Below, piece by piece: positions 52,701 to 55,329 of a DNA stretch of 64,000 bases (its first letter is position 1; each line of letters begins with the position of its first letter). This DNA is from Conchocele bisecta (Eukaryota; Mollusca; Bivalvia; Lucinida; Thyasiridae): NCBI GenBank assembly GCA_029237695.1, contig CM055267.1, forward strand, positions 9,699,043 to 9,763,042, given 5' to 3'. Made by a program: the position numbers and the translations under genes. Below the pieces are notes generated by a model. The model saw only the letters and a program-made list of their open reading frames with translations, did no database searches and was not told the DNA's origin.

Positions 52701-54988
52701 TTGTATACAATGGACATTCACAGTGTAATAACTTATGAGACGGGTCATGTGAAGTTGTACCAAAAAGATGTGCGATTGTTCATGAAATCTATTTACAAAA
52801 ACTGTGATATTTTCTGTCAGGGACGACAAAAATTTAAGAAATGTTCACGACAAATGCGGGATATTATGAAAATTTCGTCACTTTTGAGGTCATTTATATT
52901 GTAAATTTTGTAAATAGTTTTCATGAAAAATGGTACATGTACATCTTTTATGGTACGAAATCACACGGCTTGTCTCGATTGTAGGGTATTAAGACAATAC
53001 TATTTAATTGTACATGTAATAAATGTGTAAATATGGCTGTGACTGGAGAATTGGCAAATATCACACTGCTGTAAATTGAATGAATGGTGAACAGTGCAGA
53101 TCCTGCTCAGACTGTGCGGATGCACAGGCTGGTCTGGATCTGCACTGTAAAACCCATAAACCCCATTTCTCAAGTCACTGCCTCATATATAGTGTATTAA
53201 AATCCTAATAAATATATACAATTGCAATAAACAATGAGACGGATAGTGAAAACAAGTTCAAAGGTTTCAATGCATGATGTTGTGCTTATAAAATATATAT
53301 AATATACTATGTGTGATATTTTAATACGGAATTTATTAAACACGTATACTTATTTCATAAGAAGGTCAGCTGTTTTAATGCTCGCACAATGGCATCAGAA
53401 TGTCTTATATGTTGCTGCGACTTGAGAAATGGGGTTTATGGGTTTTGCGGCCAGTGTAGATCCAGATCAGCCTGTGCATCCGCACAGTCTGATCAGGATT
53501 TGCACTGTTCGCCATTCCATCAATGAAACGCATGTCATGTTTCTAACAAGCACTATAGATCGTTATAGTGCTACAGGAGTGTGTCATTGGTCACAAACCC
53601 ATGATAAGCCATATTTCTCCAATCACGTCCACATATCAGCTCAGCTAGCTTACTCAAGCACCGGACATGGATCACAAACAATAATACTGTGTACAGTTTA
53701 GCATCTGAGTTTATGCTCACCAAGAAATTCGCTGAACACGGAACTGCCCCAACACCGCGGCCGTTTCTTGCGTCTGTTCCTGTCATACAGGCAGCAGGGC
53801 GTGAAAATATGGCAGAACTTGTCCTTGACGCACGACATCACGGACGTCGAACATTCCTCGTACCTGCACCGGACATACAACACCGGGACGTGAGTATGAT
53901 GTGTAGCTTAGTCAACTACAGTAGAACTTCTCTAAACCGGACCACACTGACAGGTCCCCAGGTTTAGAGATGTTCCATTGTAATTAAGTACTCCATGGGC
54001 AATTCTGAACGACACGACAATGAAATAAATTAGTGAAACGCATCTAAATTAAAGACAATGCGGGGGGGGGGGGGGGATCCCCAGGGTGTCCGGTTGAGAA
54101 AGGTTCTACTGTATTAGTTTGAAACGAGTGCGTATCACGAATATCCGTAAGATTTGCAAAGACCGTTGGACATAAACCCCATAATTCAAATGACTCTTGG
54201 ACAACAGTACTTTGTTTAATAGAAAAAACAAGGCTCTTGTTGGAAGAACATAGAACATGCAATATGTTACCTGAGTGCATTTTTAGAAATTCTAAGGCAT
54301 ATGATCAGTCTCCGCGAAACTGCCAAAATTTTACAGCACATCATGAAATGTTTACCACATCGGACAAACATTTACCAGACCGAAAAAAACATTTATAAAC
54401 ATAACATTGATTTTGTGTGATATTTAAGAGCTATTTTAAGTATATCAGTCATATACGTAAAGCTAGCTAGCACCAGAAGGGCTTATCAAAGGAATGTGAT
54501 TTGATTCAAGCTTAGAATAGAAAAGTAGTTTTATAGTCGGACATTCGGTCCGGCGACTTCCGGTTTATCGTCGGACAGGTGACAATTTTAACGGAAATGT
54601 CCGACGGACCGACGACTTTCACGGAGACTGCATGATGTATCCTGGTTACATAACAAGGATGAGAGCCACATTCATAACAAAGTCTGAAATCATCTGGGAA
54701 AATAGGCTAATGCGCCCTACCCCTTGCAAATGTATAATGTTTGAACAGATCAGACAAAATGTGAAACATTTTGAAATTTCACAACATGAAAAATGTCTGA
54801 AATTAGCCTAAAGGAGGAAAATTATCATGCCTGTGGTTAGAATTCACCGTGTGGTCTAGGCCTACTTACCAGGTGAGGCGCGGTGGCAGACCGAGGAACT
54901 CCCGCATGGCGTTCTCCTTAGCTTTGGACAGACGGTTGAGCATCATCTTCAGCCGGATGGCCTGCATCACCTTCTCTATAGTCGTCAT
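13496..54988 (-). CDS. DC-STAMP-domain membrane protein (DCST1/DCST2 family), minus strand
   Basis: DCST proteins are multi-pass sperm membrane proteins needed for sperm-egg membrane events in vertebrates, flies and worms; some carry a C-terminal RING-like domain. Fourteen exons were assembled by eye with GT-AG sites and matching phases: 54870-54988, 53721-53863, 52500-52682, then 30192-30291, 28890-28955, 25905-26118, 21434-21591, 19946-20110, 17897-18064, 16541-16781, 16066-16193, 15100-15194, 13778-13888 and 13496-13729. About 2.1 kb of coding sequence (about 708 codons) gives some six membrane segments and a Cys-rich RING-like tail. Phase does not join between 52500 and 30291, where the Polinton lies. 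The conserved GR...GPxxN segment seen in the plus paralogue is missing there, so at least one exon is lost or unrecognised. The 3' end is the least certain part. Confidence 0.85.
13778..13888 (-). CDS. DCST(-) penultimate exon (tentative)
   Basis: 111 bp (37 codons), acceptor ctgtgcag|ACCGAT and a strong donor CCGAA|gtaagt. Phase 0 at both ends agrees with its neighbours if the preceding exon ends at 15100. The peptide (CTCRSGSTLVTNGYF) shows no conserved motif, so this exon rests on splice sites and phase only. Confidence 0.45.
13955..14326. mobile_element. MITE family D copy 2
   Basis: It lies in the intron between 13888 and 15100. Ends: tacagtgcaacctctacaac and 'gaggttcgactgta'. The internal inverted 'aatgattctaa' arms match the 9641 and 29230 copies, here in inverted order relative to the 9641 copy. 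Confidence 0.65.
14383..14810. mobile_element. Foldback family F copy 3, right end truncated
   Basis: Starts with ctacggagccccgcac and carries the usual 'cgttcccacgaa' arrays with a switch of orientation near 14685. The right end stops at 'ctacgtccccctgta' without the 'ggggctccg' terminus, so it is truncated or recombined. Confidence 0.7.
15100..15194 (-). CDS. DCST(-) exon: second half of RING-like domain
   Basis: The acceptor catttcag|CAATCT joins the previous exon in phase. It encodes YCVDCFADLDNVCSVC, the second cysteine cluster of a RING-like zinc-binding domain that begins in the exon at 16066-16193. The donor is GAA|gtgtaag (15100) or AGT|gtaagt (15098). The first keeps phase with the next proposed exon. 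Confidence 0.75.
16066..16193 (-). CDS. DCST(-) exon: first half of RING-like domain
   Basis: Acceptor gttgcag|ATTTTA and donor GATG|gtaaga. It encodes FIERLLKWLGWEVKSCLYCG and ends with the Cys/His cluster HCEYYDCDG. Together with the next exon this forms a CxxC...HC...CxxC...CxxC zinc-binding pattern, known in DCST1, which has been reported to act as a ubiquitin ligase. Catalysis here is inference. Confidence 0.8.
16541..16781 (-). CDS. DCST(-) exon: last membrane segment and basic loop
   Basis: Acceptor ttatttcag|GAATGA and donor GCCAG|gtaaag. It starts with a hydrophobic helix (MIFFICLIMTI), then ESYGLRLRHMIMGCYFPRRE and a run of basic residues. The (E)xYxLRLR...FYPxRE signature is typical of the end of the DC-STAMP domain in this family. 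Confidence 0.85.
17000..17340. mobile_element. Paired TIR element in DCST(-) intron
   Basis: Two related inverted units, about 17000-17110 and 17175-17335, each carry 'gaggggcaatatgttttgac'-type and 'gcatcgggtcgt' stretches. Decayed half-copies follow to 17590 (repeated 'actattgccc'). Likely MITEs inserted side by side. Confidence 0.5.
17897..18064 (-). CDS. DCST(-) exon: extracellular CLPxP region
   Basis: Acceptor catttcag|TGCCGG and donor AATAG|gtaggt. Phase matches both neighbours. It encodes HVVGYGPMADMYRSVVSMF and APCLPNPSEPD. The invariant CLPxP motif, following a G-x-G segment, is a diagnostic DCST feature. Confidence 0.88.
18241..18562. mobile_element. TIR element with central hairpin
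   Basis: Ends are inverted (ccagtggcggatccatg and gcctggatccgcacctg). In the middle, at 18374-18435, a hairpin joins 'gttaccactcagttgaacc' to its reverse complement around a tcgacga loop. Non-autonomous, in a DCST(-) intron. Confidence 0.6.
18690..18917. mobile_element. MITE family A copy 2
   Basis: Starts agggggccgtttcactcaac and ends 'gtttagtgaaacgggtccc'. The inner arms 'gcctatgctcaataaatg' form a second hairpin at the centre (18790-18840). Matches the copies at 4036 and 59091. Confidence 0.7.
19445..19640. mobile_element. MITE family G copy 1 ('gtgattggagaaatg')
   Basis: A decayed copy of the family whose better copies are at 30308-30618, 53036-53177, 53422-53638 and 55027-55246. It retains 'ggctgtgattggagaaatg' and the internal 'cagactgtgcatatgc' motif. 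Confidence 0.5.
19946..20110 (-). CDS. DCST(-) exon: membrane segment
   Basis: Acceptor tgttacag|ACGCGC and donor GCCAG|gtaact. It encodes RMTRKEMFKLAFGLMFFFIS, VFNAGFYLLCDYGLYSVLAL. A charged start, a hydrophobic helix and the conserved D-Y-x-L-Y motif match the DC-STAMP domain core. Phases agree with both neighbours. Confidence 0.87.
20226..20423. repeat. Interspersed repeat, second copy of the 3206 element
   Basis: Shares 'taactggaat' and 'gttaagtttgcaaccaatcc'-type sequence with the block at 3206-3448 and ends near 'caaagggttat'. Divergence is moderate. Confidence 0.5.
20754..21267. mobile_element. MITE family H copy 1 ('tgttccacgttttgctgcc')
   Basis: About 514 bp with long terminal inverted repeats (ctactgtctgttccacg at the left, its complement ending at 21267). 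AT-rich interior with inverted 'aatattgattttattgcg' segments. Copies at 31018-31547 and 57431-57986 carry the same arms. Confidence 0.72.
21434..21591 (-). CDS. DCST(-) exon: intracellular loop
   Basis: Acceptor gatttcag|GGCGTT and donor AAGCA|gtacgt. It encodes ALLYRFKYLSNDRYDNSYIT and RDVDERRKDRQKAGILPLNY. The Y-x-x-x-Y-D-N-x-Y-I-T and LPL elements are characteristic of DCST proteins. Phase is consistent with both neighbours. Confidence 0.88.
21980..22980 (+). mobile_element. 5'-truncated non-LTR retrotransposon (RT C-terminal part)
   Basis: A 223-codon open frame (21988-22659) encodes the end of a LINE reverse transcriptase. It has the YLGVELSSDLTWKAHI block of the thumb region, FLRRNLR, and the C-terminal RRAARYATNRY, LGVxxL-like and KLWNTLP motifs found in Jockey/CR1-type elements of molluscs. 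The catalytic palm is absent, so the copy is 5'-truncated. A 3' tail with short gatagatagat repeats (22950-22963) fits target-primed insertion. It sits in a DCST(-) intron in the opposite orientation. Confidence 0.85.
22981..24248. other. Intron DNA without recognised elements
   Basis: AT-rich. It holds poly-A (23706-23722 region) and poly-G (23790-23815) tracts and short open frames with no domain features. Nothing else supported. Confidence 0.4.
24249..25882. mobile_element. Foldback element with 'cgttcaaacgaaaa' arms
   Basis: Terminal inverted repeats: acggtggctgtgaagggac at 24249 and its complement ending at 25882. Both arms (24300-24740 and 25565-25835) are arrays of 17-22-bp units 'atcgttcaaacg' plus A-runs, inverted relative to each other. 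The 820-bp middle has about three 180-bp direct repeats ('ggattgagaaac', 'agtaaacattt', 'ggcgaaaaggtcaag'). The right end stops only 22 bp before the 5' splice site of the exon at 25905. Confidence 0.8.
25905..26118 (-). CDS. DCST(-) exon: extracellular loop and membrane segment
   Basis: Acceptor gtttacag|CGGTGA and donor ATAAA|gtatgt. 214 bp encode LQSAKDLFYFEVTIDYHYNY, then INNEIKASIKGFTTAIG and a membrane helix (LVQNVMLLALAFILI). Phases match the exons at 28890 and 21434. Transposons abut both sides (24249-25882 and 26133-26379) without touching the splice signals. Confidence 0.87.
26133..26379. mobile_element. MITE family J copy 1 ('caaagtatactttg')
   Basis: Ends 'atttcagcaacattgcaaag' and 'ttttggtgaaataggc' are inverted relatives, and 'tatactgaatttattacatt' lies inside. 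Better copies at 59297-59600 and 63050-63350. It starts about 14 bp upstream of the acceptor of the exon at 26118. Confidence 0.65.
26380..27105. other. Intron DNA without recognised elements
   Basis: AT-rich intron sequence. 'gttgtgacagctcatttgaa' near 26975 hints at a decayed hairpin element. No gene supported. Confidence 0.35.
27106..28937 (-). repeat. Minisatellite built from the exon 28890-28955 / 5' splice-site junction
   Basis: About 1.8 kb of tandem units. The common 35-bp unit, read on the minus strand, is ATATTTGGTACTATACAG + ACAC|gtaagt + ctcattc. It copies the last 22 bases of the exon plus its splice donor. Near the far end (27120-27660) a 55-bp version also contains the upstream exon piece (GACATAATAACGGACC). 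I estimate 40-50 units. One minus-strand frame stays open across many units, and the real exon end is the last unit of the array. Confidence 0.9.
28890..28955 (-). CDS. DCST(-) exon fused to a minisatellite
   Basis: Acceptor gtgtttcag|TCGGGG and donor GACAC|gtaagt. 66 bp encode GELLCIITDIITDLIFGTMQ, with flanking phases matching the exons at 30192 and 25905. The two Cys-spaced segments (previous exon CNIVR, here LLCI) resemble the Cys-rich extracellular part of DCST proteins. The last 40-odd bases are repeated downstream as the tandem array. Confidence 0.78.
29230..29679. mobile_element. MITE family D copy 3 with internal duplication
   Basis: Ends tacagtcgaacctccccaaa and 'gagaggttgcactgta'. 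The block starting 'ttgacagcactttagaatc' (29333) is repeated at 29473 with near identity, so a segment of about 140 bp has been duplicated in tandem inside this copy. Confidence 0.65.
30192..30291 (-). CDS. DCST(-) exon following the Polinton-bearing intron
   Basis: Acceptor gtttaccag|AACACC and strong donor CAGAA|gtgagt. It encodes LSRDALGAFLGWFVCWAPGL then LGHLCNIVR. Its one-base overhang joins exactly to the exon at 28955. The spaced cysteines fit the extracellular domain of the family. Its 5' phase (0) does not fit the exon ending at 52500 (overhang 1), which is the evidence for missing exon(s). Confidence 0.7.
30308..30618. mobile_element. MITE family G copy with a nested palindromic MITE
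   Basis: The outer element runs from 'ccggagaaatggggctaatg' to 'cccaatttctccagtcac'. Inside it (about 30388-30497) lies a hairpin: 'gcccggttgctcaaagcttc' and its complement around 'aaatccttagcattgctaag'. A clear insertion of one MITE in another, 17 bp from the exon at 30291. Confidence 0.7.
31018..31547. mobile_element. MITE family H copy 2
   Basis: Inverted ends ctgtctgttccacattttgc and 'gcaaaacgtggaacagacgg'. AT-rich arms with 'gaccctccccaaaaaa' and its complement. A central inverted pair surrounds 'gatcctttaggat'. Confidence 0.7.
31575..31940. repeat. Tandem array of 'cgttcccacgagatagcatct' type units
   Basis: About 20 units of 17-21 bp mixing 'gtcgttcccacgacatagc' and 'tctcgttaccacgagttagc'. 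Each unit has a small internal palindrome (cgacatagc / acgagatag). It resembles the arms of foldback family F but with a different core and no inverted partner here. Confidence 0.7.
31941..33795. other. AT-rich intron with repeated 'aaaatggccgcc' motifs
   Basis: No gene seen. From about 32160 to 32900 a loosely repeated pattern recurs: 'aagatggctg' or 'aaatggccgcc' followed 40-70 bases later by 'tataattgcactc'. This may be an old tandem or dispersed repeat. The missing DCST(-) exon was looked for here on the minus strand and not found. Confidence 0.4.
33796..34150 (-). repeat. 44-bp minisatellite, far half (beyond the Polinton)
   Basis: About eight units of 44 bp ('acgtatgggtaagcgaggct', 'ggagtgacgtaccggggaag' and 'atat'). 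On the minus strand each unit contains tctccGGTACGTCACT-like sequence. That is the same array found at 52107-52500, next to the DCST(-) exon end. The Polinton splits one array into two. Confidence 0.9.
34146..34150. repeat. Polinton target-site duplication, left (ATATG)
   Basis: ATATG precedes the first base of the terminal repeat (34151) and is repeated just after the last base of the element (52107-52111). Joining the flanks at one copy restores a normal minisatellite unit. Polintons normally make 6 bp; here 5 bp are identical. Confidence 0.75.
34151..34341 (+). repeat. Polinton left terminal inverted repeat
   Basis: 191 bp matching 51916-52106 in inverted orientation, beginning agtagtatataggg and ending gaacagataaa. 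The outer 68 bases are themselves an imperfect palindrome: agtagtatataggg and aatgataccacc pair with ggtggtatcatt and ccctatatactact. The terminus can therefore fold as a hairpin. Confidence 0.92.
34374..34469 (+). CDS. Small Polinton reading frame, 31 aa
   Basis: ATG 34374 to TGA 34467-34469. The protein starts MNNKIHNELDVCNDLDEAF. Its stop overlaps the next ATG (ATGA at 34466-34469), a tight coupling that may mean a translational restart or one gene split by a frameshift. Unrecognised, short, low confidence as a gene. Confidence 0.35.
   Translation: MNNKIHNELDVCNDLDEAFYAVVSTVLKHVK
34466..34753 (+). CDS. Small basic protein of unknown function, 95 aa
   Basis: One intact frame. The product is Lys/Arg/Tyr-rich (CRRYKYQIYVMKRLNRIGET), ends in an acidic helix (IGKLLEEIEN) and lacks membrane segments. 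Not recognised. Its last codons (ttattagaagaaatt) are also found at the end of the zinc-finger gene at the other terminus (51833). The two ends of the element therefore share a segment beyond the TIR. Confidence 0.5.
   Translation: MTILCGIEYMKYQRNLLRCDKNVAFTILNRQLCRRYKYQIYVMKRLNRIGETLPKHYQTNFIKQFKIKDSLTDMRFYDITFNEEIGKLLEEIENY
35400..35470 (+). ncRNA. tRNA-like Pol III element, plus strand
   Basis: A box-A-like 'tggctagccgtgggccc' is followed at 35445 by a clear box B (gcgggttcgagcc) with a partly paired T arm, then a run of T (35467-35477) as in Pol III terminators. The acceptor stem is not evident. It is either a degraded tRNA or a tRNA-like RNA gene of the element. Confidence 0.35.
35578..35662 (-). 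ncRNA. tRNA-like Pol III element, minus strand
   Basis: Read on the minus strand: box A tggtcgtgtggttaaggcg, nearly the tRNA-Ser/Leu consensus, then a short middle and box B gtgggttcgcgcc with a 5-bp T stem. 'gctaaacatttt' follows. It converges on the plus-strand copy at 35400. Anticodon and acceptor pairing are unclear and the long variable arm of Ser/Leu tRNA is absent, so identity is uncertain. Confidence 0.45.
35925..36575 (-). CDS. Polinton membrane-hairpin protein, 216 aa
   Basis: An intact frame, rare in this copy. Residues 1-30 are Pro/Tyr/Thr repeats (YPTLNTTPPTLYPI). Residues about 35-70 are basic. About 72-120 form two hydrophobic helices separated by a Gly/Pro turn (TVLASVSVLCGAG, VMVPLAGVLSGITVLSG). 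The tail is charged and probably helical (SKALADKKISNLEFESVVEE). I do not recognise a named family. A membrane or membrane-remodelling role is inference. It is the first of a minus-strand block with the two structural-looking genes to its right. Confidence 0.65.
   Translation of the reverse strand: MNESPYPTLNTTPPTLYPIVNTPPPTLYPINERSSDFRLNNIVAMQDILVRECANRKRHANKYKRAANIAEASSTVLASVSVLCGAGTAATLSTIVMVPLAGVLSGITVLSGTLCMVIRAVGGKLEKKSRKHDRISVLARSKKNSIDVMVSKALADKKISNLEFESVVEEMGRYEELKNDIRIKARATMPKIECTDWDKFRVKLGNKVGGNVTAPL
36605..38255 (-). pseudogene. Fibre-like coiled-coil protein gene, frame broken twice near its 3' end
   Basis: The main frame (38255-36798, 485 codons) begins with a hydrophilic N-terminus. 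It then has about seven repeats of 48-55 residues built on a TELDEKITEFRKE-like heptad core, predicting a long coiled-coil shaft. The C-terminal part has VVGHYEYSFGAK and GGYTMTAAGE, typical of globular heads of viral or phage fibres. The frame is lost near 36830. Homologous-looking sequence continues in a second frame (36816-36622) and then a third after about 36700. Two frameshifts thus destroy the head domain. Role as the virion fibre is inference from architecture. Confidence 0.65.
38349..38923 (-). pseudogene. Putative virion surface protein gene, one frameshift
   Basis: Two adjoining minus-strand frames: 38923-38579 (114 codons, GLWGIRQLKDFVNSELDG) and 38582-38349 (77 codons). The second has no good ATG and reads straight on after the first stops, so I treat them as one gene with a frameshift near 38580. 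Motifs in the second part (GSPSTLLKTVP, then an ILDDKG and VVLEI end) resemble a structural protein commonly found in invertebrate Polintons and adinto-like elements. Its exact role (penton or fibre base) is not established. Confidence 0.55.
39052..40461 (+). pseudogene. Minor-capsid-like Polinton protein gene, several frameshifts
   Basis: ATG 39052 opens 35 codons (DTKAFSFNSNVKYAVGG) ending at TAG 39157. The next segment (to 39667) carries QFWQNQINFAVWCATAGCGV and RRILKELGISLPQDDAW. After a gap of broken frames come GIGFTQAGVTRVNDSIRTYV (39823-39885 region), then AQKQFLALVEDAIS, and finally VDYVFGIGLYMAPSNMILR from 40051. The closing segment has a C-terminal hydrophobic helix (LALVVALVAIGLFTLWL) at 40408-40461. 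These blocks are conserved in many invertebrate Polintons, so one gene of about 1.4 kb is implied with at least four breaks. Assignment as minor capsid or penton protein is tentative. Confidence 0.7.
40465..41883 (-). pseudogene. Acidic/coiled-coil protein with C-terminal membrane helices, broken
   Basis: Starts at 41883 (MAGLDIGMDEFDR), with a run of aspartates, then the conserved GDLWVKWGNTWMLLTYK block. The frame breaks near 41325. A long coiled coil continues in another frame (GLDKVLQTTRGELVNNLSKL region; RDEREARLEAAS at 40990). It breaks again near 40800, and the end has Pro/Ala repeats and IKKQLKALANLLAKLAGKL plus membrane segments. The same order of parts occurs in a conserved Polinton protein of unknown function. 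It is divergently arranged with the capsid gene (66 bp between starts). Confidence 0.6.
41884..41949. promoter_or_regulatory. Divergent AT-rich intergenic promoter region
   Basis: 66 bp, almost pure A/T (taataattattattatatta), separate the starts of the minus-strand acidic protein (41883) and the plus-strand capsid gene (41950). As the only spacer between divergent genes it should hold both promoters. No specific motif is identified. Confidence 0.4.
41950..43249 (+). pseudogene. MCP: Major capsid protein (double jelly-roll type), multiple frameshifts
   Basis: ATG 41950 begins SSSQYGRKLNPYRRLREPL. The frame is lost at a TAG near 42082. Conserved blocks then appear in successive frames: VKKTMIKISGNEVMSIDD (42222-), YGNRFYIPLDFELLESHMPY (after about 42425), LADRLEYELTFNDYGRVII, INVNVPARSMKGILMLFED (42740-), PKITKVEVTIEGVPNQLYS and finally NVYLYIITDAQLNIEDGRY ending at TAA 43247-43249. 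This order is typical of Polinton major capsid proteins. I count about five frame changes over 1.3 kb. The gene is a fossil. The last codons overlap the start of the ATPase gene. Confidence 0.85.
43221..43891 (+). pseudogene. ATP: FtsK/HerA-type genome-packaging ATPase, one frameshift
   Basis: The first frame from ATG 43221 carries Walker A GQTGCGKT at 43326-43349. The frame changes between about 43360 and 43405. The second frame, to TAA 43889-43891, carries Walker B LYVIDD at 43556-43573, SGRHARQSVWISTQKY (sensor region) and a C-terminal helix region. Such A32-like ATPases pump DNA into capsids of Polintons and related large DNA viruses. Start overlaps the capsid gene by 29 bp. Only one break, so decay is mild compared with the capsid gene. 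Confidence 0.85.
43936..44062. repeat. Short tandem repeat 'gctgaacaaat'
   Basis: About ten imperfect copies of 'tgctgaacaa(at)' between the ATPase gene and the next gene, with a change to 'ttaacaaatgg' at the end. Possibly a slippage product or a cluster of protein-binding sites. Confidence 0.6.
44211..44854 (+). pseudogene. Conserved Polinton protein of unknown function, frameshifted
   Basis: The likely start at 44211 (MNCDELLDQLIEE) is followed by breaks near 44340 and 44465. Conserved pieces are LSVFQVDKMSDAEIDKM (44428-), then DPFIGHTLRTACCSIYHKFG and YLAPLTTALTTGKHCQF in the frame to 44854. The latter blocks recur in invertebrate Polintons. A hydrophobic frame just upstream (44039-44200) may be a separate small membrane protein or chance. 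Function unknown. Confidence 0.5.
44769..45294 (+). pseudogene. Basic protein with KNPKRxAAGRAAAA motif and C-terminal membrane helix
   Basis: The frame from ATG 44769 is Pro/Asn-rich then basic (IPHIKNPKRQAAGRAAAATR), resembling a small DNA-binding or core-like Polinton protein. It ends at 45101. The continuing segment in another frame (to 45294) starts PIEPKFVNWSWVVGGG and contains one membrane helix (VVGGGLAVAGALCVW). The parts are probably one gene with a frameshift near 45095. Repeats of 'cccaat(t)c(a/g)cgaattgg' type occur in this coding stretch. Confidence 0.45.
45303..45506 (+). pseudogene. Small conserved membrane protein, frameshifted
   Basis: ATG 45303 reads MAEQDGKMLVNALYHAVVIS then GFSIGYARLSKMALGGKPLP and stops at 45440. 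The other frame continues FTVRDVGLATLDVAAAVWTR to TAA near 45506. The pair matches the usual layout of a short Polinton protein with two hydrophobic segments. Role unknown. Confidence 0.5.
45541..45971 (+). pseudogene. Conserved small Polinton protein (MASIAVIVGGALVNAL), frameshifted
   Basis: Starts MASIAVIVGGALVNALAFSG, a hydrophobic N-terminal helix, then a charged helix (DEEHKRHDLAVEQLNSAKE). The frame is lost near 45730, where the conserved 'NEELRREN' piece reads in another frame, and again later. The original C-terminus, a second hydrophobic helix ending near 45970, is in a third frame. Unknown function, probably virion or membrane associated. Confidence 0.55.
46024..46380 (+). pseudogene. 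Small conserved Polinton protein (LVDELYDAMIDVGY), degenerate
   Basis: ATG 46024 reads MLVDELYDAMIDVGYTAQKH then LPGAKSMIRLAEILSRRG, with a stop soon after. The downstream region to the integrase start contains the directly repeated oligonucleotide cccaatcgcgattgggg-like palindromes. Function unknown. Confidence 0.4.
46383..47430 (+). pseudogene. INT: Retroviral-type (DD35E) integrase, broken after the catalytic Glu
   Basis: The frame from ATG 46383 begins with a helical N-terminal region (NLAAATKVSENAVKEWLKKQ), then the rve core. D82 (HQADLLFLPHDR), D145 (LLQVDPGREF) and E180 (DQGIVE) have the 35-residue spacing of Polinton and retroviral integrases. TAA follows E180 at 46923-46925. Homologous sequence continues after it (RFNRTLAERLF in the same frame, then EWVARLPAVVSALNGEVTRL in another frame from 47014). 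The C-terminal chromodomain-like part lies near 47256-47430 (YHLDRSITKPDEPVLYYL). At least three breaks. Integrase joins the element ends to target DNA. Confidence 0.88.
47480..51467 (-). pseudogene. POLB: Protein-primed DNA polymerase B, many frameshifts
   Basis: It starts at 51467 (MFSRPIEQINF) with a long N-terminal domain (201 codons intact). There follow broken segments: YEWFxx-type basic region, a Cys pair with CDNCKQKFTKASNM (a zinc-finger-like motif near 50220), and GYCPETNTVYQYHGCYWHG (49935-49990). Next are Exo I YDFEAYL near 49720 and Exo II VIGFNSSKYDINLIKKYL near 49420. The PolA region VLGYDATRYIY lies near 48690 and the PolC motif MDTDSMY near 47880-47900. The order is that of Polinton protein-primed polymerases. 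Ten or more frame changes occur over 4 kb. The gene faces the left end, away from its TIR. Confidence 0.9.
51519..51833 (+). CDS. C2H2 zinc-finger plus coiled-coil protein, 104 aa
   Basis: An intact frame. Residues 3-24 form one C2H2-like finger (CETCCKTFTRKEYLRRHL), residues 35-58 a second (CPRCPCKFISAQTLCRHK), and residues 65-95 a leucine-rich coiled coil (LVELVADVRNKLAILEEKN). It lies between the polymerase start (52 bp away, divergent) and the right TIR. It is probably a sequence-specific DNA-binding protein that dimerises; binding to the termini is inference. It is one of few unbroken genes of the element. Confidence 0.72.
   Translation: MECETCCKTFTRKEYLRRHLARRRKIPCVPPQFQCPRCPCKFISAQTLCRHKQLHCQVATGERGRLELVELVADVRNKLAILEEKNMELEYRLLREDAFKSETY
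51916..52106 (-). repeat. Polinton right terminal inverted repeat
   Basis: 191 bp, inverted match of 34151-34341. The outermost 70 bases form a palindrome as on the left, with loop ccgttaggtgg-type sequence in the opposite orientation. Small differences between the two TIRs give a measure of age. Confidence 0.92.
52107..52506 (-). repeat. 44-bp minisatellite, near half, built from the exon 52500-52682 donor
   Basis: About nine units. On the minus strand the exon ends TTCTTCTCCG|gtacgtcac, and the array units repeat '(a/t)ttctccGGTACGTC' followed by '(a)ctccagcctcgcttacc'. Each unit thus copies the last bases of the exon and the splice donor. Continuous with 33796-34150 before the Polinton insertion. 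Confidence 0.88.
52500..52682 (-). CDS. DCST(-) exon 3: two membrane helices
   Basis: Acceptor gtccgtgcag|GGTTTG and donor CTCCG|gtacgt. It encodes FVGGVLLTVAVFMLMVYQMY and then LYCAGGGLVLTVVTAFSVNI, followed by RCVLLLMVPQFFS. The A-F-S-x-x-I-R-C...P-x-F-F pattern is a hallmark of the DCST N-terminal domain, also seen in the plus paralogue (VSVQIRCIALLLIPTFFG). Confidence 0.9.
53036..53177. mobile_element. MITE family G copy
   Basis: Ends 'tggctgtgactggagaattg' and 'cccatttctcaagtcactgc' are inverted. Inner arms 'gtgcagatcctgctcagac' and its complement make a second hairpin around tgcggatgcacagg. Confidence 0.7.
53422..53638. mobile_element. MITE family G copy, inverted orientation
   Basis: Starts 'acttgagaaatggggtttat' and ends 'catatttctccaatcacgtc'. 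Contains 'gatccagatcagcctgtgc' and its complement. It lies 245 bp from the previous copy in the same DCST(-) intron. Confidence 0.7.
53721..53863 (-). CDS. DCST(-) exon 2: Cys-rich segment
   Basis: Acceptor ccggtgcag|GTACGA and donor TCTTG|gtgagc. 143 bp encode YEECSTSVMSCVKDKFCHIF and DRNRRKKRPRCWGSS then VFSEFLG. Overhangs match exon 1 (TG+G) and exon 3 (G+GG) exactly, which shows the minus strand is the coding one even though the plus strand is also open here. The C...SSVFSEFLG end leads directly into the first membrane helix. Confidence 0.82.
53917..53982. mobile_element. Short MITE family C copy 3
   Basis: A 66-bp hairpin of tacagtagaacttctctaaa and 'ggtttagagatgttccattg'. A related half with a poly-G tract follows at 54063-54110. 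Confidence 0.6.
54303..54634. mobile_element. MITE family E copy 2
   Basis: Ends cagtctccgcgaaactgcc and 'cgactttcacggagactg'. Block order is the reverse of the copy at 12550-12918, so the two insertions are in opposite orientation. Confidence 0.65.
54870..54988 (-). CDS. DCST(-) exon 1 with start codon
   Basis: ATG at 54988-54986, MTTIEKVMQAIRLKMMLNRL then AKENAMREFLGLPPRLTW, donor CACCTG|gtaagt. A basic, Met/Leu-rich cytoplasmic N-terminus. The frame is open further upstream, but that part belongs to a MITE (55027-55246), so the start at 54988 is preferred. An acceptor-like 'atgcaag' lies just upstream, so a 5' UTR exon is likely. Confidence 0.78.
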
Positions 54989-55026
54989 CCTTGCATACGG
55001 CCTTCTTTCACATTCAACAAATTGGG

Positions 55027-55246
55027 CGTGACTGGGAGAAACGGGGATTATGTAATTTGTGACCATTGAAGCTCCTGATCAAATTTTGTACTCCTGTAGC
55101 CTGATAGCAATCTGTATTGCTTGTACGAAGCAATACGGGTGTTTTCATGAATGGAATGGCGAACAGTGCATATCATGCAGATGTACAGGCTGATCTGGAT
55201 CTAAACTGATCGCAAAAACCCGTAAGCCCAATTTCTCCAGTCACGG
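55027..55246. mobile_element. MITE family G copy at the DCST(-) 5' end
   Basis: From 'gcgtgactgggagaaacggg' to 'gcccaatttctccagtcacg'. It contains a hairpin of 'agcaatctgtattgcttg'. Lies within 40 bp of DCST(-) exon 1, so it may affect 5' UTR or promoter. Confidence 0.65.
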
Positions 55247-55329
55247 CATTTCGGTCGTAACATACTTATTAGACCGTATTTGCAGACAAGTATGACTGTA
55301 CATACTGGTAATAATTTGGAGTTGGTTAT

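Noticed and set aside
53704..53890. Plus-strand exon reading (RFLRLFLSYRQQG...) inside 53700-53890
   Set aside because: It has a usable acceptor and donor on the plus strand, but its phase does not join the next plus exon. The minus-strand reading fits both neighbouring exons in phase and has the family Cys pattern, so the plus reading is taken as a shadow.
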